Shown here: piece by piece, positions 1 to 8,180 of the stretch
Layout of the letters: each line of letters starts with the position of its first letter
How positions within the stretch are numbered: the stretch's first letter is position 1
Origin: Bacteroidaceae bacterium
Lineage (GTDB): Bacteria; Bacteroidota; Bacteroidia; Bacteroidales; Bacteroidaceae
Reading direction: 5' to 3'
NCBI GenBank assembly: GCA_017428785.1
Contig: JAFRQD010000060.1
Span: forward strand, 48,915-112,914
DNA length: 64,000 nt
Made by a program: the position numbers and the translations under genes
The notes under the pieces: generated by a model
What the model saw: only the letters and a program-made list of their open reading frames with translations
Told to the model about the DNA's origin: nothing
The model's database searches: none

Positions 1-426
1 TCCACACTCTACGGTTTCCGAGGAGCCTTTGCCGCCGGTTATGCCGACAAAGCCCTCGAGTACCTGCAGAAGTTCAGCACGATTCGTCTGCTTGGCGAGC
101 ATGTGCCGTACGTTGTAGAGGCTTGGCCTGAAGGCGGTCAGCGCCACCTGGCTGCCGAGAGCGGGCTCTATTGCCGCATCATCACGGAAGGTCTGCTCGG
201 GTTCCGCCCCACAGGTTTCCGCAGCTTTACCCTCACCCCTCAGATGCCCACCACATGGAGCGAATATAGTCTGCACGGCATCTATGCGTGCACAGACTCG
301 CCCATCAATATTGAGGTAACACGCAAAGGAAAAGGCAAGCTTGGGGTGAAAATAGAGAAGAACGGGAAGCCCATAAAAAGCTTCGTCATCACCCCAGGCG
401 AGACCATAAAGGTCGTGGTGAAGTAA
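1..426 (+). CDS. Six-hairpin-type glycoside hydrolase, C-terminal part (partial)
   Basis: The reading frame is open from the first base, so the gene begins outside the window; only about 141 C-terminal residues are present. The segment has the look of the end of a six-hairpin glycosidase: a helical stretch containing HVPYVVEAWPEGGQRHLAAE, then EGLLGFRPTGFRSFTLTPQ-like sequence, followed by a beta-rich tail ending in GETIKVVVK. In such enzymes this region closes the (alpha/alpha)6 barrel and forms the C-terminal sheet. The substrate cannot be told from this piece. A family assignment such as rhamnosidase or GH95-like would be a guess. Confidence 0.55.
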   Translation, partial: STLYGFRGAFAAGYADKALEYLQKFSTIRLLGEHVPYVVEAWPEGGQRHLAAESGLYCRIITEGLLGFRPTGFRSFTLTPQMPTTWSEYSLHGIYACTDSPINIEVTRKGKGKLGVKIEKNGKPIKSFVITPGETIKVVVK

Positions 427-1028
427 GGCGAGCGAAACATTGGCGTCCGACAAATATGGCCAGCCCTTACCCTATAGGGCATGAGAAAGGCCAAGAAGCA
501 ACAAGCCCGGGGTTCTGCCCTGGGCTTGATGCTTGCCCCAATTGACAATTTGTCACTTTTTAGGCACTTTTGCTTACACTCGCATTTTAAGAAAACACTC
601 CAGAATCGCTCGAAACGGTCCCGGACATGCTTTTGTTCATTTTTTCAAAAAGACGTGCTTAAATCGAGCGGATTTTGAAACCACCTCTGCTACAAGCAGT
701 TGCCGCAACCCCTCAATTTTCAATCTTCAATCTTCAATGGTCATAATGCCATCTCCACATAGCAAAACAGGCAATTTTTGCGCGTTTTTGCACACTTTTC
801 CGCTTGCGAAGTCTGCAATCCCCGCAGGGGGAATTTGCAAACGCCGCGTGTTAAGTTGGGCAACTTCGCGTGCGGCGTTTGTCAACGCCACACGTGGAAC
901 CACAAAAGACCGCGTTTGGCGGCCCCATTTTCGCCACTTTTCGATGTGTGCAAAAACTGACGATATGACAGGAAAGAGCAGGAAACGGTGACATTTTGAA
1001 AACAGCGCGAAGATTCTCGCCTGCCTAC
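427..1028. other. Convergent intergenic region, no gene seen
   Basis: About 600 bp between the end of a plus-strand gene and the end of a minus-strand gene. It holds a run of CAATCTT-type short repeats near 718-741 and a degenerate copy of the GC-rich 22-bp array near 801-897. Short open frames exist on both strands but none resembles a protein family. Confidence 0.6.
801..897. repeat. GC-rich 22-bp unit array, degenerate copy A
   Basis: Contains CCCCGCAGGGGGAATTTGC, AACGCCGCGTG, CTTCGCGTGCGGCGTTTG and CAACGCCACACGTGG at roughly 22-bp intervals. This is the same family as the cleaner arrays near 5.5, 21.9, 41.9, 55.5 and 63.2 kb but with more substitutions. It lies between two convergent genes. 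Confidence 0.6.
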
Positions 1029-1694
1029 TCAGGAAATCACTTCGTGGACCGAAATGTCGTGGGGCTCTGCAGGAACTTCGCCCAGGAACTGGAAGGGGAA
1101 GCAAATGCCGGTCAGTCGGGCGTTTGTGAGCTTAGGCAGAAGGCGGTCGTAAAAGCCTTTGCCTCGCCCCAGCCGGTGCCCTGCTCCATCGAACGCCATG
1201 CCCGGAATGAGGGCAAGCTCTATCTCGTGGTAATTGTCGGGAGCAAACAAAGGTCCCGTCGGCTCCATGATGCCGAAGGCACCCTTTGTGAGCGAGGTTT
1301 CTCCCTCGTAGAGGTGGAGTTCCAACTCTTCGCCCTTCACAACAGGCAGGAGGACGCGTCGCCCGCTCTCGAAGGCCGCCGCTATCAGCGTCCGCACATC
1401 GACTTCGTCCGGCAGAGGGTAATACAAAAGCAAGGTGCCTGCTTCCTGCCAAGCGGCAGAAGCAAGCACCTTATAGCAAATCTCTGCGGAAAGTTCAGAC
1501 AGCCGGGCAGCCCAATCTCTTTTCTGCGCCCGTACAAAGCGGCGCAGGATAGCCTTCTGCCCAGACCCTCTCCCTGCCTCCCCCTCTATGGGGAGGTCCT
1601 CGCTTGAGTTGTTTCTCCTAAGGGAGACTGACGGGCCCTCTACTTCTTTGCCTTCTTCTTGTCGTACTCTTCCCACAGTTTCTTCTTGGCACAA
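1029..1694 (-). CDS. 5-formyltetrahydrofolate cyclo-ligase
   Basis: Converts 5-formyl-THF to 5,10-methenyl-THF with ATP in folate one-carbon metabolism. The conserved domain runs from about residue 46 to the end and carries the family's LLYYPLPDEVD, LIPGMAFDGAGHRLGRGKGF-type and FYDRLLPK motifs. No ATG lies in frame before the domain. The listed start is a TTG inside the 3' end of the upstream GH109 gene, and the extra ~45 residues come partly from that overlap and partly from a C/G-rich palindromic repeat at 1563-1625. The true start is therefore uncertain, and the repeat may have displaced the original one. It follows the GH109-type gene closely on the same strand. Confidence 0.85.
   Translation of the reverse strand: MCQEETVGRVRQEEGKEVEGPSVSLRRNNSSEDLPIEGEAGRGSGQKAILRRFVRAQKRDWAARLSELSAEICYKVLASAAWQEAGTLLLYYPLPDEVDVRTLIAAAFESGRRVLLPVVKGEELELHLYEGETSLTKGAFGIMEPTGPLFAPDNYHEIELALIPGMAFDGAGHRLGRGKGFYDRLLPKLTNARLTGICFPFQFLGEVPAEPHDISVHEVIS
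1563..1625. repeat. C/G-rich palindromic element at the 5' end of the 5-FCL gene
   Basis: CCCTCTCCCTGCCTCCCC, then CTATGGGGAGG, then TCTCCTAAGGGAGA. It belongs to the same family as the copies at 17642-17713, 14025-14112 and 23280-23304. Read on the minus strand it supplies residues before the conserved 5-FCL domain, where a start codon would be expected. Confidence 0.6.
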
Positions 1695-3205
1695 AGGTCC
1701 TTCTGAGCTTGTGTGCTGGCTTCTGCTGCGGCCTGAGCTGCGGCTTCGTCCTCAGCCTTTGCCCATGCGAACTGGAAGCCTGGCATCACGTCCCAATAGC
1801 CACGGGTAAAGTCGGGGAAGGCAACGGAACAGCAGTTGTTGTCCATCGAAAGCGCTCCCAGCTCGGCAAGGCAGCACCACTCGGCAAGGTCGTAAACATC
1901 CATGTCGAGAGGCAGGCCGTTCTGCAGGCAATAAACGAGACGCGCGTCCATGAAGAAGTCCATACCGCCGTGACCGCCCACCTTCTGAGCCATCTCACCA
2001 TACTTCTTGATGATGGGGTGCTGATACTTGGCCACAAGCGCATCCTGTTCAGCCTTCGGCAGGAAGCCGTGACTGCTGAGGTCGTCCACCTTCGGAGCAA
2101 CGCCGCTGGCAGAAAGCTGGCTCTTGTCGAGAGCATAGTGCTGCTCGGGATACTTGGTGGCATAGCCCTTCGTACCGGTCAGTTTGTAGAGGCGGTTGTA
2201 GGGCTGCGGGTTCATGACATTGTGCTGAATCTCAACGACCTTGCCGTTTGCCGTACGCATCAATGTCGTGGTGTGGTCGCCATTGCGGAACTCAGCGCAG
2301 GGACGGCCTGTGGCCTTCTCTACCAATTCCTTGCCATGCGAGCTCTTGGTGTCCATAGCAACCAGCGTGGTGAAACGGTCGCCACGATGGATATCCATAG
2401 CAAGAGCAACGGGGCCGAGGCCGTGAGTGGCATAGACATCACCACGATTCTCTTTGTTATATTTCAGTCGCCAATGCAGGTTCTGGACGTCGCTGCCATC
2501 AGGATTCTTCCAGTAATAGGGCCAGAAGTCGTCGAGGTTGTGGATGTAGGCACCCTCGCCACGAAGCACTTCACCAAAGACGCCGTTCTGAGCCATGTTG
2601 AGCGTGTTGAGCTCATACCAGTCGTAGCAGCAGTTCTCGAGAATCATGCAGTGGAGGCGCGTCTTCTCCGAGAGGTTGATGAGCTCCCAGCACTGCTCGA
2701 GGTTCATGGCAGAGGGCACTTCGATGGCGGTATGCTTGCCGTTCTCGAGAGCGCACTTGGCAACGGGGAAATGATGGTCCCAGTCGGTTGCCACATAGAC
2801 GAGGTCGACATCGGGACGCTTGCAAATCTCTTCGTAACCCTTCTCGCCACTATAAATGTCTGCTGGCGGCAGGCCGGCACTGCGGAGGTACTTCTGGCAG
2901 GCCTCAGCACGGGCCTCTTCATAGTCGCAAAGAGCTACGATCTTCACGCCAGGGATGTAAGTGAAACGAGCCACAGCGCCAGGACCACGCATACCGAGAC
3001 CGACGAAAGCCACGCGAACGGTAGCCATCTTCGGAGCCGTCAAGCCGAGCACATGCTGCTGGCCAACAGGACGAGTCGGCGTATCAACAACGAGTGTTCC
3101 TTTGTCGAAATGGAACTTAGTACTTGGACTGAGACTTTGTGCCAATGTAACGGCACTGAAAAGAATTGCCGCAAGAAGTACGGCGGAAAAATGCTTGATG
3201 TTCAT
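1640..3205 (-). CDS. Gfo/Idh/MocA family oxidoreductase, GH109-like
   Basis: A 521-residue secreted protein. It has an N-terminal signal peptide (MNIKHFSAVLLAAILF, ending near LAQ), then a Rossmann domain starting VRVAFVGLGMRGPGAVARF that binds NAD, then the C-terminal alpha/beta domain with the THGLGPVALAMDIHRGDRF stretch. This arrangement matches Bacteroidota GH109 proteins, which cleave terminal alpha-N-acetylgalactosamine by an NAD-dependent redox mechanism. The start at 3205 was chosen because it begins the signal peptide and lies about 30 bp from a promoter. The C-terminus is a charged Ala/Lys-rich tail. The specificity is inferred from the family only. Confidence 0.85.
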   Translation of the reverse strand: MNIKHFSAVLLAAILFSAVTLAQSLSPSTKFHFDKGTLVVDTPTRPVGQQHVLGLTAPKMATVRVAFVGLGMRGPGAVARFTYIPGVKIVALCDYEEARAEACQKYLRSAGLPPADIYSGEKGYEEICKRPDVDLVYVATDWDHHFPVAKCALENGKHTAIEVPSAMNLEQCWELINLSEKTRLHCMILENCCYDWYELNTLNMAQNGVFGEVLRGEGAYIHNLDDFWPYYWKNPDGSDVQNLHWRLKYNKENRGDVYATHGLGPVALAMDIHRGDRFTTLVAMDTKSSHGKELVEKATGRPCAEFRNGDHTTTLMRTANGKVVEIQHNVMNPQPYNRLYKLTGTKGYATKYPEQHYALDKSQLSASGVAPKVDDLSSHGFLPKAEQDALVAKYQHPIIKKYGEMAQKVGGHGGMDFFMDARLVYCLQNGLPLDMDVYDLAEWCCLAELGALSMDNNCCSVAFPDFTRGYWDVMPGFQFAWAKAEDEAAAQAAAEASTQAQKDLCAKKKLWEEYDKKKAKK

Positions 3206-3235
3206 TCTATTATTAGTTTTAGTGAATTTTCTCCG

Positions 3236-3243
3236 CAAAGATA
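3236..3243 (-). promoter_or_regulatory. Bacteroidota -7 promoter element for the GH109-like gene
   Basis: CAAAGATA on the plus strand, which is TATCTTTG on the minus strand and fits the TAnnTTTG consensus. It lies 31 bp before the chosen start codon. Confidence 0.6.
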
Positions 3244-3338
3244 GTAAAAGTTTCCTAAACAGCCGCTCTTTTCATGCAAAAGAAGTGAAAAATGCCAACT
3301 TTTTCTCCTTGGATGCCTTCTTTTACATAATTATAATG

Positions 3339-3346
3339 TACCTTTG
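3339..3346 (+). promoter_or_regulatory. Bacteroidota -7 promoter element for rlmN
   Basis: TACCTTTG matches TAnnTTTG. The expected transcript start near 3353 would make an ATG at 3357 almost leaderless, whereas the ATG at 3378 leaves a short leader. Confidence 0.6.
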
Positions 3347-3377
3347 CAAGGTAAAAATGCCCAACATAGTGCCCGAC

Positions 3378-4403
3378 ATGAAGAAACGAAAGCTGCTTGG
3401 CATGACGCTCGACGAGCTGAAGGTTGCTGCCACAGAGGTGGGGCTGCCTGGTTATGCCGCAAAGCAGATGGCAGAATGGGTGTATGGGAAGCGGGTCAGG
3501 AGCATCGACGAGATGACTAATCTCTCGCTGAAAGGCAGAAGCGCCCTTGCAGAACACTACGAGATAGGCTGCATGTTGCCCTCAGATGTCCAGCAGAGCA
3601 CGGACGGAACGGCTAAATACCTCTTCCCCACCGAGAGCGGGCAATTGGTGGAGTGCGTCTTCATTCCTGACGGAGAGAGAGCGACGCTTTGCGTCAGCAG
3701 CCAGGTTGGATGCCGCATGGGCTGCCGGTTCTGCATGACAGGCAGGCAAGGCTTCGGCGGCAACCTCTCCGTGACCGACATTCTGAACCAAGTCTATTCG
3801 GTGCCAGGAAGCGAAAGGCTCACAAACATCGTGTTCATGGGGCAGGGAGAGCCGCTGGACAATCTGGATGCCGTGCTGAAGGCCACGCAACTGCTCACAG
3901 ACGCAAACGGCTGGGCCTGGAGCCCGAAACGCATCACCGTCTCCAGTGTCGGGATGAAGAAAGGCTTGGAACGTTTCCTCGAAGAGAGCGAATGCCACTT
4001 GGCCATCAGCCTGCACAATCCGTTCCCTGATGAGCGTTTGCTGATGATGCCAGCGGAGAAGGCATACGGCCTCACCGACATGATTGCTCTGCTCAGCAAG
4101 CAGGACTGGAGCCATCAGAGGCGGCTCAGCTTTGAGTACATCGTGTTTGGCGGCCTCAACGACTCGGAGAGGCATGCCCGGGAGCTGGTGCGCCTGCTCT
4201 CCCCGATAGAATGCCGCGTCAACCTGATACGTTTCCACGAGATACCCGACTCGCCATTCAAAGGTGCCTCGGAGGAGAAGATGGTGTGGCTGCGGGACTA
4301 CCTGACGCAGCACGGCGTGACGACAACCATCCGAGCCAGCCGTGGGCAAGACATCTTCGCCGCCTGCGGCTTGCTGCACAGCAAAGTGAAAAGCGAAACG
4401 TGA
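3378..4403 (+). CDS. rlmN: 23S rRNA/tRNA adenine-C2 methyltransferase RlmN
   Basis: Radical-SAM enzyme that methylates A2503 of 23S rRNA and A37 of some tRNAs. It has 341 residues, normal for the family. The CxxxCxxC cluster is visible as CRMGCRFC, followed by the MGQGEPLDN motif and the LAISLHNP stretch; a C-terminal Cys in IFAACGLL is the likely methyl-carrier position. The start at 3378 (MKKRKLLGMTLDELK) matches usual RlmN N-termini; a second ATG at 3357 would add seven residues. It is followed 33 bp later by the DUF4837 gene on the same strand. Confidence 0.95.
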   Translation: MKKRKLLGMTLDELKVAATEVGLPGYAAKQMAEWVYGKRVRSIDEMTNLSLKGRSALAEHYEIGCMLPSDVQQSTDGTAKYLFPTESGQLVECVFIPDGERATLCVSSQVGCRMGCRFCMTGRQGFGGNLSVTDILNQVYSVPGSERLTNIVFMGQGEPLDNLDAVLKATQLLTDANGWAWSPKRITVSSVGMKKGLERFLEESECHLAISLHNPFPDERLLMMPAEKAYGLTDMIALLSKQDWSHQRRLSFEYIVFGGLNDSERHARELVRLLSPIECRVNLIRFHEIPDSPFKGASEEKMVWLRDYLTQHGVTTTIRASRGQDIFAACGLLHSKVKSET

Positions 4404-4436
4404 ATAGTAAACAATTTAATTAAAGTAACCTGTATT

Positions 4437-5504
4437 ATGAAAGGCCTTATGAGTTATAAATTGACATTGATGATAGGATGCCTGCTTCTCTTGTTGGCAA
4501 GCTGCCAGAAGGAGCAGTTCATTCCGCAAGCCAGCGGGCGGCCCTATGAAGTGCTTGTCGTGCTCGACAACAAGACATGGAACGCCCCAGCCGGACGAGC
4601 ACTGTTCGACATCCTCGACACCGATGTGCCCTGCCTTCCGCAAAGTGAGCGCTCGTTCCACATAACGCAGATTGAGCCTAAAGACCTCAGCGCGAACTTC
4701 AGCATCTTCCGCAACATCATTATGGTCAACATCGACAAGACGCAATACTCCCGCACCGGCATGCGGTTCATGCGCAACAAGTATGCGATGGACCAGATTG
4801 TGCTCACCATCAACACTCCCAGCCAGGAGGACATGCGGCAGTTCTGCATCGAGCACAAGCAGGAGGTCATCGACTTCCTGACCCGCACAGAGATGAACCG
4901 CCTCATCAAGGAACTGGAAACGAAGTACTCGAAGGTGACCTACGACCTGGCTTGGCAAATCTTCACCTGCCGCTTCCATGCGCCGAAGGAGCTGACCAGC
5001 TACAAGAAAGGCGAGCAGTTCTTCTGGACGAGCAACAATACGGCAAGCGGACTGGAGAACATCTGCATGTACAGCTATCCCTACGAAGGTCCCGAGACAT
5101 TCAACAAGGAATACATGGTCTCGAAGCGCGACTCTGTGATGAAGGCCAACCTGCCCGGCGAGAAGCCCGGCATGTATATGAAGACCGACTCGCTCTGCAC
5201 AATCGTCAAGCCCATCAATGTGCACAACAGCTACGCGATGGAGATGCGCGGCCTCTGGTATATGGAGAAAGACTGCATGGGCGGCCCCTTCGTCAGCCAT
5301 TCCCGTGTTGATACGGAGACGAACAGAGTCATTGTGGTCGAGGGCTTCGTCTATGCTCCGGAAAAGATGAAGCGCGGCCTCATCCGCCGGCTCGAAGGCT
5401 CGCTCTACACTCTCCAACTCCCCCAGGAACAGTACTCGCTCATCGATACCGGACTGGAGGAAGAAACCAAGGCTGAAAAGGCCGAAAAGGAAGACAAAAA
5501 ATAG
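4437..5504 (+). CDS. DUF4837 family lipoprotein
   Basis: A 355-residue predicted lipoprotein: a short basic start, the hydrophobic stretch LTLMIGCLLLLLASC and the lipobox cysteine at residue 23. The mature part resembles the DUF4837 family, which is confined to Bacteroidota and has no established biochemical role. The C-terminus ends in a Glu/Lys-rich tail (EEETKAEKAEKEDKK). An alternative start at 4449 (MSYKL) would give a more typical signal peptide. The position between rlmN and the pdxA-like gene fits a conserved housekeeping neighbourhood in this phylum. Confidence 0.8.
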   Translation: MKGLMSYKLTLMIGCLLLLLASCQKEQFIPQASGRPYEVLVVLDNKTWNAPAGRALFDILDTDVPCLPQSERSFHITQIEPKDLSANFSIFRNIIMVNIDKTQYSRTGMRFMRNKYAMDQIVLTINTPSQEDMRQFCIEHKQEVIDFLTRTEMNRLIKELETKYSKVTYDLAWQIFTCRFHAPKELTSYKKGEQFFWTSNNTASGLENICMYSYPYEGPETFNKEYMVSKRDSVMKANLPGEKPGMYMKTDSLCTIVKPINVHNSYAMEMRGLWYMEKDCMGGPFVSHSRVDTETNRVIVVEGFVYAPEKMKRGLIRRLEGSLYTLQLPQEQYSLIDTGLEEETKAEKAEKEDKK

Positions 5505-5530
5505 AAAGATTCAGCGCCCTTGGGAGGGGT

Positions 5531-5632
5531 GAAAAACGCCGCACGCGGGGATTGCCATCGCCGCACGCGGAAATGCCCATCGCCGCACGCGGGGATTGGC
5601 AACGCCGCAGCCGGGGATTTTAACACTGCTCT
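5531..5632. repeat. GC-rich 22-bp unit array, copy B
   Basis: Begins GAAAAACGCCGCACGCGG and continues with units ATCGCCGCACGCGG, ATCGCCGCACGCGG and AACGCCGCAGCCGG, spaced 22 bp apart with variable 8-bp linkers (GGATTGCC, AAATGCCC, GGATTGGC). It lies between the DUF4837 gene and the pdxA-like gene and is preceded by GGGAGGGGT. Confidence 0.85.
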
Positions 5633-5653
5633 CAAGGCATAAAAATAACACTC

Positions 5654-6451
5654 ATGAAGAAACTCAAAATAGCCATTACCAAAGGCAACGGAGCCAGTCA
5701 GGAGCGCTTTCTCAAGGTGTTCGAAGACCCCACTCTGTTCGAACTCTGCTCGCCTATCACTTACGACAGAGCAGACAGCCTGAAGTCAGCTCTGAAAGAC
5801 CTCAAGGAAGGCAATGTGGACGCCTTGGTGCTTGCTCCCACAGATGAGCCGGCAAAGTGTCCCGCCGATGCCACTGAGGTGGTTGTGACCGGCAAGACTT
5901 GTTTCATGCCCCTCAGCAAGGAGCCGACGGAAGAAGACGTCGTCAAGCTTCGCGACATCCTCGAAAGAGACTTCGATGCCCGCGCCCCCCGCATTGCCAT
6001 CGTTCAGGAAAGTGCGATGCAGAACCCCGAACTCGCAAGCCAAGTCACCATCGAGGAAGGCATCAACACATACGGCCCCTACACCTCGGAGCAGATTCTC
6101 GGCGACGACATCGCCCATCACTTCGACGGCATCATCGTGCCCGAAGGCAGCCCTCTCCCCACAAGTCTCTCGCACGATGTCCCTGTCCGCTACTTTGCAG
6201 GCAGGAAAGAAGTGGTCACCGCAGTCTGTCCCTCTGCACAGACAGAAGAGACAGAGGACGGAGTGGCTGACGTTTCCTGGCTGACGCACCCATTCTTTGT
6301 TGCCATCGACGTCATCCGTAACCGCGACTTCTACGACAAGGCCCTGCTCAACCCGCTGCCCAAGCTCTTCCGCGACAAACGGGACGACCGCAGACAAAGC
6401 GAGGCTCCTCTGGCAAACCCTAACAACGAAAACACAGAACTGGCATCATGA
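5654..6451 (+). CDS. PdxA-like protein, probably without PdxA activity
   Basis: A 265-residue protein resembling 4-hydroxythreonine-4-phosphate dehydrogenase (PdxA, vitamin B6 synthesis), which is usually about 330-360 residues. Shared features are the IAITKGNG start, DALVLAPTDEPA (PdxA-like VLVTAPINK), RAPRIAIV, INTYGPYTSEQ and the end AIDVIRNRDFYDKALLNPLP. The metal-binding histidines are missing: the GHTEYLA segment is deleted, the NPHAGE position reads VQESAMQ, and MYHDQG reads VPEGSPL. It may be a pseudoenzyme with another role. It overlaps the next gene by an ATGA junction, so the two are probably translated together. Confidence 0.7.
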   Translation: MKKLKIAITKGNGASQERFLKVFEDPTLFELCSPITYDRADSLKSALKDLKEGNVDALVLAPTDEPAKCPADATEVVVTGKTCFMPLSKEPTEEDVVKLRDILERDFDARAPRIAIVQESAMQNPELASQVTIEEGINTYGPYTSEQILGDDIAHHFDGIIVPEGSPLPTSLSHDVPVRYFAGRKEVVTAVCPSAQTEETEDGVADVSWLTHPFFVAIDVIRNRDFYDKALLNPLPKLFRDKRDDRRQSEAPLANPNNENTELAS

Positions 6452-7662
6452 CCACAAATACCGATATGCAAACCCTGATGAACCGCTATGGGATAGTGGG
6501 GCGCAACGAAGCACTTCGCGAAGCCCTCGCCACAGCCGTTCTGGTCGCGCCAACCGACCTCTCTGTGCTCATTCAGGGCGAAAGCGGTGTGGGCAAGGAA
6601 GTCATCCCTCGCATCATCCACGACCACAGCAAGCGTCGCGGCAAACCATACATCGCCATTAACTGTGGCGCGATTCCCGAAGGCACCATCGACAGTGAAC
6701 TCTTCGGACACGAGAAGGGCGCCTTCACCAGCGCCATTGGCGAACATGAGGGCTATTTCGCAGCCGCAGACGGCGGGACGCTCTTCCTCGACGAAGTGGG
6801 CGAACTGCCGCTGAGCACTCAGGCTAGACTGCTGCGAGTCCTGGAGACCGGAGAGTACCTGAGAGTAGGCAGCAGCACCCCGAGAAAGACAGATGTCCGT
6901 ATCGTGGCTGCCACCAATGTGGACATCCCCAATGCCATCAAGCAAGGGCGATTCCGAGAAGACCTCTATTACCGTCTGTGCACCATCAACATAAAGATTC
7001 CCGCCTTGCGCAAAAGGCAAGGCGATGCGGTGCTCCTCTTCAAGAAGTTCGCGCTCGACACCGCTAACCGATACGGCATCCCTGAGCCCATCCGCCTCAC
7101 ACCGGAGGCAGAGGATGTGGTCAATTCCTACAAATGGCCCGGCAACATCCGCCAGCTGCGCAACATAACAGAGCAGCTCAGCATCCTCTCCGAGAGCAGA
7201 AGCATCACGCCGGAAGTGCTCGCCAAGCACGGCATCACACCCAACTCCGACCTGGACACAGGCATTGCCACAATCGGCGGAAGCAGCTCCGGCACCCAGC
7301 ACGACTACGAGCAAGAGATAAAGATTCTGGCTCATGCAGTCTTCGAGCTCCGTTCCGAAGTGCAAGAACTGAAGGAGAAGCTGCAAGGAGGCAATTGGCA
7401 CGAGGCTCCGTCTGGCACCACACTGCCCGCTCCCATCCCAGCCCAAAAGAGAACTCAGCACACGCAGCCGGAGGAACTGGACATCTCCAATGCCGAGGAA
7501 ATCGTGGACGACGATACGCTCAACATCGGAGACATGGAGAAGCGGAACATCCTGCTTGCCCTTCAGCGCAACCACTACAAGCGCAAACTGGCCGCAGAAG
7601 AGCTTGGCATCAGCGAACGGACACTCTACAGAAAGATTAAAGCCTATGGAATCGATGAATAG
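6448..7662 (+). CDS. Sigma-54-type AAA+ transcriptional activator, no receiver domain
   Basis: A 404-residue activator of sigma-54 RNA polymerase. The AAA+ domain begins almost at the N-terminus: Walker A GESGVGKE (residues 44-51), GAFTSA (91-96) in place of GAFTGA, and Walker B GGTLFLDEVGEL. A linker of about 100 residues leads to a Fis-type helix-turn-helix (RNILLALQRNHYKRKLAAEE onward to the end). There is no response-regulator, GAF or PAS domain, so its signal input is unknown. The GAFTSA variant touches the loop that contacts sigma-54. It overlaps lptE, so it may be co-expressed with envelope genes. Confidence 0.9.
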   Translation: MTTNTDMQTLMNRYGIVGRNEALREALATAVLVAPTDLSVLIQGESGVGKEVIPRIIHDHSKRRGKPYIAINCGAIPEGTIDSELFGHEKGAFTSAIGEHEGYFAAADGGTLFLDEVGELPLSTQARLLRVLETGEYLRVGSSTPRKTDVRIVAATNVDIPNAIKQGRFREDLYYRLCTINIKIPALRKRQGDAVLLFKKFALDTANRYGIPEPIRLTPEAEDVVNSYKWPGNIRQLRNITEQLSILSESRSITPEVLAKHGITPNSDLDTGIATIGGSSSGTQHDYEQEIKILAHAVFELRSEVQELKEKLQGGNWHEAPSGTTLPAPIPAQKRTQHTQPEELDISNAEEIVDDDTLNIGDMEKRNILLALQRNHYKRKLAAEELGISERTLYRKIKAYGIDE

Positions 7663-8167
7663 AAGATGCCTCCATACGCTGCTTCTCATGATGGCCCTGC
7701 TCGTCTCGGCTTGTACCATCAGCTACCGCTTCAACGGAGCCAGCATCGACTATACAGAGATCAAAACCATTCAGATAGACAACTTCCCCATCCGCAGCGC
7801 CTACGTTTGGGCACCTATGCAGGGCATCTTCCAGAACCGGCTGACGGACATCTATGCCAACCAGACCAAACTTCGACAGGTCAAGAAGAACGGCGACCTG
7901 CAGCTGGCTGGCGAGATTGTTGCCTTCGACCAGTTCAACAAAGGCATCTCCAGCAGCGGATACAGCAGCCAGGTACAGCTTAAGATGACCGTCAACGTCC
8001 GCTTTGTCAACAACAAGAAGCATACCGACGACTTCGAGCGGCAGTTCACAGCAACCACAGAGTACGATGCCTCTCAACAACTCAATGCCGTTCAGGAAGA
8101 ACTCGTCACGCAAATGACGAAGGACCTTGTGGACCAAATCTTCAACGCCACTGTGGCCAACTGGTAA
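7655..8167 (+). CDS. lptE: LPS-assembly lipoprotein LptE-like
   Basis: A 170-residue lipoprotein with signal peptide MNRRCLHTLLLMMALLVSAC (lipobox VSAC). LptE plugs the LptD barrel that inserts lipopolysaccharide into the outer membrane. The sequence after the lipobox (YRFNGASIDYTEIKTIQIDNF) matches the Bacteroidota LptE-like family. The start at 7655 gives the best signal peptide; an ATG at 7646 adds three residues. Both starts lie inside the end of the sigma-54 activator gene, implying translational coupling. Confidence 0.8.
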   Translation: MNRRCLHTLLLMMALLVSACTISYRFNGASIDYTEIKTIQIDNFPIRSAYVWAPMQGIFQNRLTDIYANQTKLRQVKKNGDLQLAGEIVAFDQFNKGISSSGYSSQVQLKMTVNVRFVNNKKHTDDFERQFTATTEYDASQQLNAVQEELVTQMTKDLVDQIFNATVANW

Positions 8168-8180
8168 AAGGAACCTCATT

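Noticed and set aside
5531-5632. CRISPR-like array
   Set aside because: Units are 22 bp with partly conserved 8-11 bp linkers rather than long unique spacers, copies are dispersed through the window, and no cas genes are present.
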